Source: Ehretia macrophylla
Taxonomy: Eukaryota; Streptophyta; Magnoliopsida; Boraginales; Ehretiaceae
Length of the DNA: 64,000 bases
Reading direction: 5' to 3'
Assembly (NCBI GenBank): GCA_037974665.1
Contig: CM075768.1
Location: forward strand, 8,787,501 to 8,851,500
In this document: piece after piece, positions 35,597 to 48,305 of the stretch
Layout: every line of letters starts with the position of its first letter
Position numbering within the stretch: position 1 is the first letter of the stretch
Translations under genes and position numbers: made by a program
Notes under the pieces: model-generated
Seen by the model: the letters and a program-made list of their open reading frames with translations, nothing else
Databases searched by the model: none
What the model was told of the DNA's origin: nothing

Positions 35597-38500
35597 TGTG
35601 ACACCCCAATCCTAATATGTGGTGTATCATACTTACTTGCATATGATAACACGATATCTTAAGTAATTGTATGTGCAAATGTGCCTACTTGGTAATTTAA
35701 TTTCATTCCTCACATAATATTACATTTCTCATAACATAAGTAAATCATTCTTAAATAATCTACTTGAGAACATTATCATCATACTAAACTTATTTGAAAC
35801 CATTCATTTACAAGCAGTAACATAGATTTCATAAATTATGATTGAGCCCGAGCCAAGATAGATATTCAACCATTTTATTTAATTTTTCTATTCACTTAAT
35901 TAACCTACTTAAATCATTTCATTATTGCATACATTGAAAATTATGTTCATTGCATTACCAGAGTGAGAAAATATTTTTTCGCATTAATAGTAACTCTCAT
36001 AAACTTTTTAATTGAGTTATTAGATAACTTAAACTATCATTGGGCCAACATATCTTAACTAAACTAAATCAACTAAACTACCTAAGCCCAACTAATGACC
36101 CAAGCTAAGCCCAAAACTAAGCCCAACTTAACAAAGCCTATAATATACATAGTACAACTTATATAATAGATAAAATAGAAAGAAAAATCTAGAGAATGGA
36201 GAGGGATAGTCAGTCAAGGGAGAGGAGAGAGAAAGAGAGATAGAGAAGATGATAGAATGAAAAGAAGAAGAAAGAAGAGATAATTAAGTCGCACAAACCG
36301 AGTTCTTCACGATTTTATTGCTTATTATCGCGATGTAAGCATGAATGAGGCGACCGATTGCATCTACTTTGTATTTTATAGTTGTATTTTGTAGATATGT
36401 TGTGGTTTATGAAGAAGTTAGTTGAGAATTGAATTATAATTGTAAGAATAGAGGAATTCTAGCTTGAAAAATGTTGATTGAGTATTCTTTGCTTGTTTTG
36501 TGTTGTATCGTTGGAATTCTTAGAAATATTTGTTGCTAAGTTAATCGAAGCTCTTGTATGTAGGTTATGTGTTTGATAAATGTTCTTAATGATGTGTATA
36601 TGCCTAGTTTAACTCAAGAAAACAAGAAAATGTAACAAAAGAAGAAGAAGAGCAAAAGAAGAAAATTTGGAAGATTTACCTTTCTATAGTTTGAGACACG
36701 TTTGACATAGCAAATAAAGTCAAAATTAGTTGAATTTTGGATATGTCGTAGCCAAGACACAGGGGAACAACTTATCATGCAATAGCTGAATCAACCGTTT
36801 AGTTCCTCTGCCATAGCCATTTCTGGGAGCCAACTGAAAAATCGCATAAACAGGACAGTTCAAAGTAGTCGTACGGAAACAGCTATAACTTTTAGAATTT
36901 AACTCAGAATTGAATACCGTTTGAACCAAAATTTATCTATACTTGAAGAGCTACATTTATAGATAAATAACAAAGCATTTTGAGGAATATATCATAGGTA
37001 ACGGAACTAATAAAGTTAAGAATTTGCAAGAAATTGAAAGATGTTTTAGCTAGTTGATAATTGACATTAGTGATTGTGATTGCTTGATAGTAAAACTATG
37101 GATTCTCATTGTGTGTATGTGTATATTAGAGTTAAATGATGGTTATAAGATATTCAATATGATTTATTTAGTGTTATATTAACTATATGAGTTGATTAGC
37201 TTATGTGTAGTCAATTGTTAAAAGACTAGTACAAGTTATATGTGAATCTTGGCTAATTGACTAAGGTGATAATTCCATGGCTTCTTGAGTTCAATTGTTA
37301 AATTATAATAAGCCAAATGCATAATATTCAATTGCTTAAGATATACACTTGTTATTCTCTAATATATGAGTTGAGGGCAACCTACTTTGTTGTCCATCGT
37401 TTATGTGTTGTCGGGTTATATCGTTATCTTGTGATAACTTGTAATTTCTTGGGTTTATTTGTGTTTATCTCGTGAATTCTCAGAATCGTATCGGGTTTTG
37501 CAACCTTTCGGACATGGTAGTGTCAAGAAACTCCGGGGAGCATCGGGCTGTTGGTCTAGCTCGGCTATTGTGGTCCCCGCTCCTTATCTCGCTGGGGCAT
37601 AATCTTCTACCTCAGAGGTTTGGTCCACCTCGTTGAGGCATAAAGATCTACCTCAGGAGAGAGTTATATGTGGCTCGTGTTTGTGATTGACCTTGTATCT
37701 CTTGTGTAACTCTTGCTAGGGCATAATCTTCTACCTCAGAGGTTTGGCTCACCTCGTTGTGGCATAAAGATCTACCTCAGGAAAGTTACATGTGGTTAAC
37801 TAGACTCGTATAGTTATGTGCTATTTATTCTTGTATACTTGTGTCTTAGCTAGTTTACTGCTAACTAGCTTGCGCATATGTACTTTGCATTGCTATTTGT
37901 CTTTGTTCGCATTTGTATATTGTTTATGGTCATTGTTAATTGATGTCTTGTAATGAATTTTTTAGTACATGTTTACTTGCATTGCACGAAATGATTTCGA
38001 AAACTAACCGACTATATGTTCCCTCTCTCACTGAGTATACGTGTTTGTATGCTCACCCTCGTTTCTAACATTTTCAGGTTCAGTGCCTTTAGAGGTTGAT
38101 AAAGAGAAAGCTCGAGAGTTTCGTGTTTGATTATGTTAGCTCCATTGATTGTACATGTTTAGCTATGTGAATTAGCTATGTGGCTTGGATTGTAATTTGA
38201 TTGGATCATAGAAATCTGACATGTAGTTGTATTCGGTCTTGTATGTATTTAAGTTGCTATGAGGGATTGTATTGTAAAGTTTAAGGACTTGTAGGGATTA
38301 GTAGGGATAGGTGGCTTGTAATAACTTAATGGTTTACTTTATCGCTTGATTGTCTTGCATGTTTGTTTGTGTTAAAGAATGTTGATTGGCAGACTTAATA
38401 GATAAAATTAGAGTGGTATGATAAGTGATTTATTGTTAAAAGAATCTCAATAATGATGAAAATGCATGCTTATGTGTTGATAGGAGGACTCGGTTGGTCT

Positions 38501-38677
38501 TACAGCCTTAGGTAGTCATGGTATGTATGTTGTATATTGTTATTGTGGAGATTTCTTCTTAGTACAGGGTTTTGGTCAGTCCTAGAAATAGGGAAAACTT
38601 TATCCGTTTTGTCTCGTTTTTTGTGCCGTGAGGTATTAGATCTGAAACCCGATTCTGCGAGGGATCGGGATGTTACA
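35597..38677 (+). mobile_element. Gypsy 5' LTR (3.1 kb)
   Basis: TGTGACACCCCAATCC to ...GGGATCGGGATGTTACA, followed two bases later by a primer-binding site. It contains the shared boxes GGCAACCTACTTTGTTGTCC (37376-37395) and GCATCGGGCT (about 37541). A purine-rich tract is at 36178-36285. A tandem duplication of about 120 bp lies at 37590-37785 (GGCATAATCTTCTACCTCAG twice). Confidence 0.82.
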
Positions 38678-38679
38678 AG

Positions 38680-38691
38680 TGGTATCAAAGC
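38680..38691 (+). other. Primer-binding site
   Basis: TGGTATCAAAGC, one base from the initiator-Met tRNA complement. It marks 35597-38677 as a 5' LTR. Confidence 0.88.
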
Positions 38692-39053
38692 TTATATAGC
38701 TCTCAGTCGGGATAGGGTCCTCGGTCATAGGTAGGTATCTAGAGAAATAGGGTAGTTGGATTCATTTGCATGCCAACGTGCTACGTGTTCTATGTGTTTG
38801 CATTTTCTTTTGCATCATTGCATACATGTCTCGACCAAGGGCAAACTTCAATAGGCTTATGAAGGATTGAGTCCTCATAGAAGTTGAATATGAGCTTGAA
38901 GTTTAATATACCGTGGGGTAGTTGGATTCATATCCATTGCTAGTGTAGGCAGAGTTAGTTTTTGAGCCTTACACATGGACAATGTTGATTTTTTAAATAA
39001 GTGACCATGAATTTTGAACCCAGCACATTTTTGGTACCTAGGCTCTAATACCG
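38692..39053 (+). other. Short internal remnant of the gypsy element
   Basis: About 360 bp of leader-like DNA with no gag. It ends at LARD copy B. The last bases, GGCTCTAATACC (39041-39052), look like a second, reverse-oriented primer-binding site, hinting at another rearranged fragment at the junction. Confidence 0.5.
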
Positions 39054-40547
39054 TGTTATTAGCCTAAAGGCCTTAATCCTATATTTTGATGATAACTAAA
39101 TCTTGATTATGAAATTGATATATTAACTAATCATATCTTGTAATGAGTTTATTATTTGAGAATTAGTCAAAGTTTGAAGGATATTCAACATATTAAGTAA
39201 GCTCATGAGGATTGGAGTGATGATCAAGCTCATGGAAAATGATGATCAAACAAAAGACATCCTCTAACTAGAAGATCAAAGCACTTTAATGGTTAAGATC
39301 TATGAATATTCAAGATATGAACATCCTAGCTAAGATCTTATCCTAAAGAAGGAATATTGAAGCGATGATCAAAGCACTTTGTGAATATCAATGTTATACA
39401 AGCTCAAGAGCAAGTTCATGAAGGATGATGTTGATCAAGCTCAAGTGATTTAATCATGAAAATCAAATGAAGAGCTCAACATGATCAAACTCAAATGTTT
39501 TTTTGTCAAGATCTCTAAAGCTTCAAGATGTAAAGATTCAAGTCAATAAGATCTTAGAAGATGAAGATGGAGCTATAAGGATGGAGACGGAAGTCATAAG
39601 GGGTACCGGTTGGGACTTGACTGGGGTTTGGGTCTTGTAAATGGTACATGCTCAATGATGATTCTCAAAAGTTACGTTGAAATATTTGAAAACTGTCTTA
39701 CAAAAGATGCTCAAAAGAAATGTTTTTAAAAACCCAACCCTAGCAGTTTTAATCCCACCGGACGACCCCATGGCGACCGGTCGGCCGGTGGCCAAAGGGT
39801 CGTCTGCCCGAGGCCTATTCACCGGACGAGGGTCTCTTGACTGGTCGACCGGTCAGACCAAAACGCTGATTGAAAATATAGCCGTTTTATGAACGTTGGG
39901 ATGCATTAATTACATACATTTTCAGCTCTATTAATGTCTCCCAACTAAAAAACTTTCATGCAATGATTCAAAGCAATTACTCTTGATTTCTAACACTATA
40001 TTCATCTTTGAATCATCATTGTACTATACTAGAGCAAGAATTTGTGAGCAATATTGAGAGAAACATTCATTGTATTCATCTACCCTAAAAGATGGATTTT
40101 ATTGTGAATTTCAATCACTTATCAAAAGAGAGAGTTAAACACTTTGAAGGGAAAGACTTTCTTGTCAAAGGTGTTGGGGTTGAAGCTTTGTATTGAGAAG
40201 GAATTTTCTATTGTAAAAGCTTGAACTACCATTGTAGTTGGTTTGTGGACTCATCAACATTTGAAGAGTCGCAATAGTGAAGATTGTTGAAATCCTAAGC
40301 AGGGAGCTTAGGTCTTGGACTTAGGCGGGGTACATACCACGTTAAATTGTGATTTGCAATCTCTTTCTCTCAACTCTCTATTTGCATTAATTTCTGCACA
40401 CTAAGTGTTTGATATATTGCATCACTTACATTTTATATTGCTAGAGTGTATATTTGCTTAAGATAGTTTTTTGATTAATCATTGCTAGTATATTGTCTAA
40501 TCGAAAAAGTAGTTCACCCCCCTCTTAGGTTTAATTCAGGGACAACA
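39054..40547 (+). mobile_element. Copy B 5' LTR
   Basis: 1494 bp matching 25155-26643. The start reads TGTTATTAGCC against TGTTAGCC in copy A. Its GC island (39755-39868) keeps intact GACCGGTCGGCCGG and GGTCGACCGGTC motifs that are degraded in copy A. Confidence 0.8.
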
Positions 40548-40549
40548 AG

Positions 40550-40561
40550 TAGTATCAGAGC
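40550..40561 (+). other. Primer-binding site, copy B
   Basis: TAGTATCAGAGC, identical to copy A. Confidence 0.8.
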
Positions 40562-40603
40562 TAGGCCTTTGCATATAGCTTAACATCTAGTAAAGTCAAG
40601 ATC

Positions 40604-41520
40604 ATGGCATATACTACTACATCCCCTCACATTGAAGGATATTCAATTGAAAGACCTCCTTTGTTTATAGGAACTAATTTCATGAGGTGAAGGAATCATA
40701 TGGAAACATATATTCAATCTGTGGACTACACATTGTGGCATGTTGTTGAGCATAGGCCATATGAAGTTGAAGATGAGTCAACCAAGCAAAACATTGCCAA
40801 ATTGATGAAAAATTCTCAAGCTATGCATATTCTCTATTGTGCTTTCAATGATCAAGAGTTTGAACAAATTCGTGAATGCACATCTGCTCATGAAATATGG
40901 AATCTTCTTGAAAAACTTTATCAAAAGGAAGAAGAAGATATTAAAGAAGAAAAACAAGAAGAAAATGAAGCATACATTGGTGCATTTGATGAAGAGGTAT
41001 GTCTATCTCATGAATCCATTTGTTCCTCATTTGTTGATAATGATCTTACAATTGATGAACTTGAAGAAGCCATCTTGGATATTCAAAATGAATTGATATT
41101 TACAATTTTAAAAATAAAAGTTTGCTTGAGGAAGTTAAATGTGCTTTATTTGAGATAAATGAGATTAACAAGGAAAATACTATAATTAAAATAGATGATA
41201 TTTCTTTGATTGATAAAGTGTTTGAAAATGAGATTTCATGGTCAAGAAAGATGTACAAAGAGTTGAATGAAAAAAAAAAAAAAAAAAAGGATATTATGCT
41301 TAATCCAAGATACATGGTTTGCAAACTAAATGTGTTTGGATATAAACCATATCTTATTCAAAAGATCTTAAAGAATTGTTTCCTCAAAAGCTCAAATCAC
41401 AATGTATCACCTTGTGCTTGTACATATTGTGATAAAATAGAACAACTTGTTTTACTATTTCATGATATGAAACTAATTGATGTTGAAACAAAAGTTCTGT
41501 GGTGGCTAAAACACAAATGA
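40604..41520 (+). pseudogene. Broken copia gag, copy B
   Basis: Collinear with 18772-19685. It has the same TGA at codon 29 (40688-40690). A one-base loss near 41108 shifts the frame (copy A five T, copy B four). The codon that is a stop at 19405-19407 in copy A is TCA here, and an A-run of about 18 has expanded at 41271-41288. A CACTYCDKI knuckle remnant lies near 41420. Confidence 0.75.
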
Positions 41521-44500
41521 ATTGTTAAAGCCACTACAAATGATACTAATCCCAAGGATCCAATTAAAGTTGGGTACCTAGATCTTGTCATGCTTTGTTA
41601 TAGGAATCTCAAAGCAATACCGAAGAAGATGGTGATGCAATTCATTTGAAAGGCAAGATCATTGAAATAAGGAAGCATGGGTAACATTTGATATGCTTTC
41701 ATTACATGCTCCTTATAGAATGATTTTATGGGTTAACTTGTGTTTTGATCCTAAAGTGTTTCAATTTTGTGCTTAAGTGCTACTTGATAAGCCTATATAT
41801 GAAATATTCATTGGTATGTCATCTTAGAAGATACATGTTTATACTTGATAATGTGGGATACAACACGTTATTCTTTGCAATGCTTGAGTTGAAATGTTGT
41901 TTTGAGAACATGAAATGCTCTTTCTCAACTTTCTTAAGTTGAACATGATTTACTTGAAAGAAAGAAATAGGTTGAAAGAGCAAACTAAATATTCAATCTT
42001 GATAACCATAAGAGAAATGTCATAACATACTATTTCTTGATTTGAATGCCATGTCTATACTTAGAGAAGAAATAGAGTATTAAAGAGATAAAGTAAAAGT
42101 CTTTAAGGAATACTAACCACACTCACGAATAGTAGAAAAACATTGATCATAGCATTAAAAATGTCGTAACAATGAATGTTGTTTTCATGCTTGCCTTGTG
42201 ATTAGTTGAAATGCATAATATCACAACATCTTGAAAGAAAAATGAAATGTCTTATCATTCATAATGGTGATAGCTTTAAAGAGAAAATTGATGTGATTGA
42301 AATGTTGAAAGTCAATAATTTGGTATATATTGTAATTCAAAGTTAGGCACTTGACTCTCAATGATGATATAATATGTTGATAGTACATGATGAAATGAAA
42401 ATCTTTGATTGATCTTGAATGATTGGATGTAGTGTCGAACTTCTTGATGAATTAAATGAATAAAATTGATAAATGGGAGATTCATTCAACGAATTATTAT
42501 ATCTCTACTTGAAATTATTATACAAAAATTTGTTGAGCATTTGATTGGTAAAACTAATCCATCTCCTTGAGAAACATTTTCTAAGAGCTTTCAAAGTGAA
42601 AGGGAATTTAACAATGAAAGGAGATTCCAAATTCTTCCATGGATTCTCAATCAAGTAAATCAAGAAGGAGTATTTACAAGTCAAACCAAGATCACAAAGG
42701 AATCAAACCAAAAAGCTTGTACTTGTTCATGTCAAAGTGGTCAAGAACTCAAGTGAGTATATCAACTGTCAAAATGGTCAAGAACTCAAATGAATATATC
42801 AACCAAGCTCCACAAAAGTTAAGAAAAGTACATTGGTTGACAAAAAAAAAGTATAGAGGTATGCTCAATAATGTATTTCATTCAATTACCTCTAATATGT
42901 CGATAACAATGCTCTTGTGTGCTTGATTGTGATATTGCTCGAAAAAATCTCATTAGAGCATTGTAAAAGGAAACTTGAATTGTCTTTCCATCACCGTACT
43001 AAAACGTTATCATAACTTCTTGATGGATTGTGCTCTTGATCATATTTGACATCATGAACATATGAAATGCATAAGAACTTTGATGATGCTAATCTCTTTG
43101 CACCGAGAAAGATTAATGATGATGTAGGCACTCAAAAGATGGATCTCCTAGTGCTTCAAAGGATTAATACAATCAAGGAGTACAACCAATCTTATAGGAG
43201 GAAAAACAACAAAGATCAAAACAAGATGAACAGCAAACATCCTATGAGCAAAGCATTGATCAAAATCCCTAAAGATTTTGAAAGGATGTGAAAGATCATC
43301 CAAACGATAGGATCCTAGGTAATTCACCAAAAGGTATAAGAACTCTCTCAGATTCAAATATCTTTTGTGAATGTAATGGTTTCTTTCTCAAATTGAACAA
43401 ATTGTTGAAAATGATGTGTAATAGCAATGAACATACTTGTTATACTTGTCTCTTGATATTGGTAAAGTAGTATATTTATCTCATTAGCATATACAAGAGA
43501 AAAAGATAAATGTTGAAGTACCATTGATTGAGTGCACATGATGTAAATGTTTGATAGGAAGACATGCTTACTTGATTTCAATTCTTAAATTTACATTGTT
43601 GCAAGCATAGATACTTGATAACAATACCATGTATGGTTGGTAAATATCAAGTTGATTCAACTAAGGTCAACACACTTAAAGTTTTCTAGAGTTGATTCAA
43701 GGACCTTGTTGGACTATTTGATCTTGTTAGAGCAACTAATCCTTTTCTTTGTGAGATTTCCCTAAGTGCTTGCATAGGTTAATCAAAGATGAGTATGAAA
43801 GAAGACTCAAAGGTTCCCTCTTGAACTCTCAATCCAACAATTCAAAGAAAAAGTATTCATCAATCAAGCCAAGTACCCAAAAGTACAAAAGAAAGATTGG
43901 GCTTAGTATAGGAAATGAATTGAGATTCTAATGGACACATCAATCATGCTCTACAAAGTTGAAATATGGTAAACCGGTTGATGAAAAAGAAGTATAGAGG
44001 TATGATCTATAATCTTCTATATCCAAATTGCCTTTAAACCAAATGTGATGATTTTTATGCTCTTATGTGCTCATTCAAGTGTTGTTCAAATCATCTCATT
44101 AAGAGCATTGTAAAAGAAAACTTGAATTGCCTAAACCCGAGTTGTTATAGACTTGCGTGCTTGTTTCAATCATGTCTTAAAAATCCCATTAAAACATTGA
44201 AATATGAAATTTCAAATGTCACTCCATCATGCACACTAAATGCCTATCATGACTTTATGATGAATTGGATTCTTGAACCATTTGATCTTATCTTCTTACA
44301 ATGCATATGGACTTTTATAGATAATCATTACAATGCATTGGATATTTGGTTCTAGCATGTGTTGTATACTTATGTGAGAAAAATACATGCTTGAGATGAA
44401 TCTATTGAGAAGAAGAGTATATATGAAAGCCTTGATTGTATGAAAATATGACATGTGCTTATATAGAGATGTGTACTTTAAGGAGAAACATATTGTTGAA

Positions 44501-45419
44501 CATATACACCATTACCATCTCTAGATTATTATTATTTATATGGATTTTGATTCTTTTCTTGAACTAAAACTTGCGTCCTCCATGAATTAGCTTTCATCAT
44601 ATTTTTTTTGTATTCCTACTACTTGCTCCTTAGCATGCTTATTATTTGTTCATGATGATCATTATAAAGGAAAAGTATACATGATAACAACATGGATGAA
44701 ATGTCAAATAAATTTGAGAAATTGAATATCATGCCAAATGAGGAATATGAGAAAACTATAAAAGAGTTGGAATTTATGATGAATACCTTGAATACCATTT
44801 GTTTCTTATAGTGCTAAATTTCTTATATGCTTTTGTTGAATACCAAAGGGAAGATATAACAGCGGTATCCAATTCTAAAATAGGAAAAATGTAAATCATT
44901 TTGTATGCTATGATTTGTGCTGTATGCAAATGATCTCAATCCCATATCGTGCAATGATAATATGATTGAGATATGCCTACAAAAAGGGGAAACTTATTTG
45001 TTTGAATGAAATCATCCTTATGCATTGCTCTTGTGAACAAGAAAATAGATTATTTGTGCTAGAAGTGTCATATGCTTTGGTTGAGTACCAAAGGGGGGAT
45101 AAAAAATAATGAAATGATAACAATGCATCAAAGAAGAAGAGTTTTATAGAAAACAAATGCAGGCTTCAAGAAAGGTAAACTCATGTGCCTAAATGCTTTC
45201 ATGTTATCTATGTGAGTTTAACCAATACGATGCTTGAGTCTTGAGCAAGAAATGTTATCTTACAAGCATATATATTATATCTTATACCTCCTTAATGTGA
45301 AAATTTGTTTATTTGTTGATTACAAAGGGAGAGAGAGATATGTGATTGATACATGATCTAAAGGGGATTCTTATTATGCACTTAGTATGGGGAAGACTTC
45401 GTGAAAATGACCATTGTGA
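41521..45419 (+). other. Non-coding internal region of LARD copy B
   Basis: Matches 19686-23599. No pol motifs were found in any frame. Confidence 0.65.
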
Positions 45420-46842
45420 TGGGGTGGTCATGTTGGATTTATCAGAACTTATCAATGAATCATGGCCAATTGTTTTTGGCCTTCTATACGCAGTGTTAGC
45501 CAAAATTAGCCTAAGAGGGGATGAATTAGGCTTATGCAAGCAAATCACTACTTTAAAAATTATATAATTCAATTGTTATGCTTACTTTGGCAATTTATCA
45601 AACACTTAATATGCAAAACAAGTTATGGTGTAACTTAGGCAATAAATACTTGAAAAAATTTCTCAATGACAATATATCAAACACCTTGTGTTCACTACAT
45701 GCAATGCTTATGAATTCAACAAATAATTTAACACAAGATATGCAATAAGATTGAAAGTAAAGAAAGTAGGGGTAGAAAGATCAAGCGCAAATATTTTTAG
45801 GTGGTTCGCTAATCTACATCCACCACCCAACGTTCATCTCCTTAGGATTTTCTACGAACTCCACTACAGCTACTTCTTCACAAGTTGGTGAAGCATAAAC
45901 CAACTCTTACAAACCACTCTTGAATCCACAAGAGCAACTAAGCTTCTTCAAATGTAGATAAACCTCAAACCTAGTGTCTCTCCTCCTTTGGATCCACAAA
46001 GGATGTACAAGATCTATTCCCTTTTTCGAGTCTACAAAGAAGAATCTCAACACTCTCTATACAATTAATCTCTCAAAGCTATGGCACTAGAGCGTATATA
46101 ACGAAGATAAATGTATAAGAATGTGTGTACAATGATATAACTCCTCAATGAGTTGAATAATACAAATGAAGTTTTTGAATGTTCAATAGATAATGCAATT
46201 TATAACTCAAGCTTGGTGTATATTGATTGAAATATATGAAATTTGAAGCTTAGAATCAATATAATATATTTTAGAGTTGTTGGAAGAGTTATTTTATGAA
46301 ATGGGTTAGTTTGGTATATATAGAAAACATTTGTAACGACTATATAACGGCTAATTTTTTAAATCAGCGCGATCCGAACAAGGCATCCAGTGAAGGGGCT
46401 CATCCGGATGTCTCGTGCAGATGCATTCTACCACTGATCCGGATGAGACATCTGGATGAGGCTACCTCGTCCGGATGAATAGTGCCAAATAGTGCAAGAT
46501 TTTCAACTTTGTAATATTTTACCCGAAATTTAATTTTTTGAAGGTTTAGGTACTTAAAAAACACTTCTTCCAAAGTGTTTCCAACCTATTTAACACTTCA
46601 AAACATGTTTTAAACTCTTGTACAAAGATTAAAACCGATTTTTGAATTCAATAGTTTAAAACAAAGTTTTCACTCAAAAATTCAATGTTTTGATATAAAT
46701 AATTTAAATCTTTTATGAGCATTTCTTCAAAAGACGTTCCAACCCATTTACTTTTTAAAAATATTTTCAAAACTTTGAGGAAAGATTAAAATAATTTTTT
46801 GAAAGATTACCAAAAGTTTGAACTATAAAAATGCATATCTAA

Positions 46843-48059
46843 GGGCATCCTCAATGGAGTCTCTAAACAACAATGATTGCTATTTTTAGAGACTCCATTG
46901 AAGAAAAATCAACACCAATGAAGGTCTTTAAAATATTATTTGATAGTTTTTGGTACACAAATGATATCAGTCAAGCTTTGAGTCTCCAAAATAGTACCTA
47001 GTCTCCATTTTCTTTAACAAATTTGCTGAAGATATTCATAGAAAAAAAAAAGTGTGGTGGTGATTTCGGTGGTGGTGGGGTGGAGCCAGAGAAGGGGGTG
47101 AAGTGGGAGAAGCGGGGAAGCAGGGGTGGGGGGTGGTGGGGGAAGCGAGAATTCACAGAAAAAAAAATTAATTACAGTGTGGTTGTGGGGTATCACCGGA
47201 GAAGTTGGGGGGGGTCGAGGAAGTGGGGAAGCAGGGGTGGGGGGTGGTAGGGGAAGCGAGAATTCACAAAAAAAAAAAAATTAATTATAGTGTGTAGTGA
47301 TGGGGTGGCACCAAAGAAGGGGAGTGGGGGAAGCGGGGAAGGAAAGCGAGATTGGGGGTGGGGGCTATGGGTTTAGGGTTTATTTTTTAATTTTGTTTAT
47401 TTTATGTATTTAAATTATACTTTTTTTAGTTTAGGTTTATTCTACTGTTCTGATTGTAATTGAGTTTTTTTTAATAGTTTTTCTTTTTAATATAGTTGTA
47501 ATTTATAGATTTTTTTATTCTAATTGAGCTTTTTTTTATAGTTGTAGTTTTTTTAAAAATATACTTGTAATATTTTTTTGTAATTAAGATATTTTTAAAG
47601 TTGTTTTTATGAATAAAGTTGTCAATTGATTATAAATCAACATAACTATCGTTTTTTTCCTTTTTAATTAGTTTTTTTTTAATTCAATTATGTAATTAAA
47701 CGTAATCTTAATTATTTAAATGTTATTTTCGTTGCAATTTATTTATTTTTTGGTTGAAATGTTCGTTAAAAAAGTTGAGATAATCTAAATAATAATTAAT
47801 TAAAAAAAGGTAACACACGAGAAAAAAAAACACATAATTAAATTACTATGTAAAATTAAAATTAACACAATATAGAGACTCAATTTTATAGAGACCATCA
47901 CTAGGGATATTTTTTTTTATCTTGGTCTCTAAATGGGTCTTTAAAATAGTTTTATCTGTCTTGGTCTCTAAGTGGGTCTTTAAAATTGATATTGGTCTCT
48001 ATATGAGTCTCTAAAAAGATAGATAGAGATCCATTATAGAGACTTCATTGAGGATAGCC
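46843..48059. mobile_element. Harbinger-like non-autonomous transposon with G-rich core
   Basis: Terminal inverted repeats GGGCATCCTCAATGGAGTCTC (left, 46843) and reverse-complemented right end GGCTATCCTCAATGAAGTC are flanked by TAA at 46840-46842 and 48060-48062. The 1217-bp element has no transposase frame. The ends resemble those of the MITE at 31003-31698. The core, 47060-47370, holds strongly G-skewed direct repeats. Confidence 0.8.
47060..47370 (+). repeat. G-rich tandem repeats (quadruplex-prone)
   Basis: A roughly 120-bp unit containing GAAGC(A)GGGGTGGGGGGTGG repeats about two to three times. G runs at 47123-47126, 47128-47133 and 47138-47142, and again at 47234-47253, meet the four-run G-quadruplex pattern because the six-G run can serve twice. 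Confidence 0.7.
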
Positions 48060-48305
48060 TAAGGCAAACGACAATTTTAAGCCACTACCCTTTATGTCAC
48101 CACATTTTCATCCTTATAACACAACTTCATCTTCATGTTTTCAAATCTTGATTCTTGAAATATGATTTTCACTTCTTTAGCTATTCAAGACTTCATATGT
48201 TTGTGGTGATGTTAATGATTGAGAACGACATAATTTGGTATCTTCTTGATCTTGCAGTCTTCTTGAGGTCAATCACATTTCTCCTTTCAAGCACGATCCA
48301 CTTCC

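Larger units (their letters stand above)
39054..45419 (+). mobile_element. LARD-like copia element, copy B (3' truncated)
   Basis: Complete 5' LTR, primer-binding site, broken gag and about 4 kb of non-coding internal DNA. It is collinear with copy A 18716-23599 at very high similarity. The match ends at ACCATTGTGAT (45419), after which the sequence differs. No 3' LTR is in the window. Confidence 0.82.
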
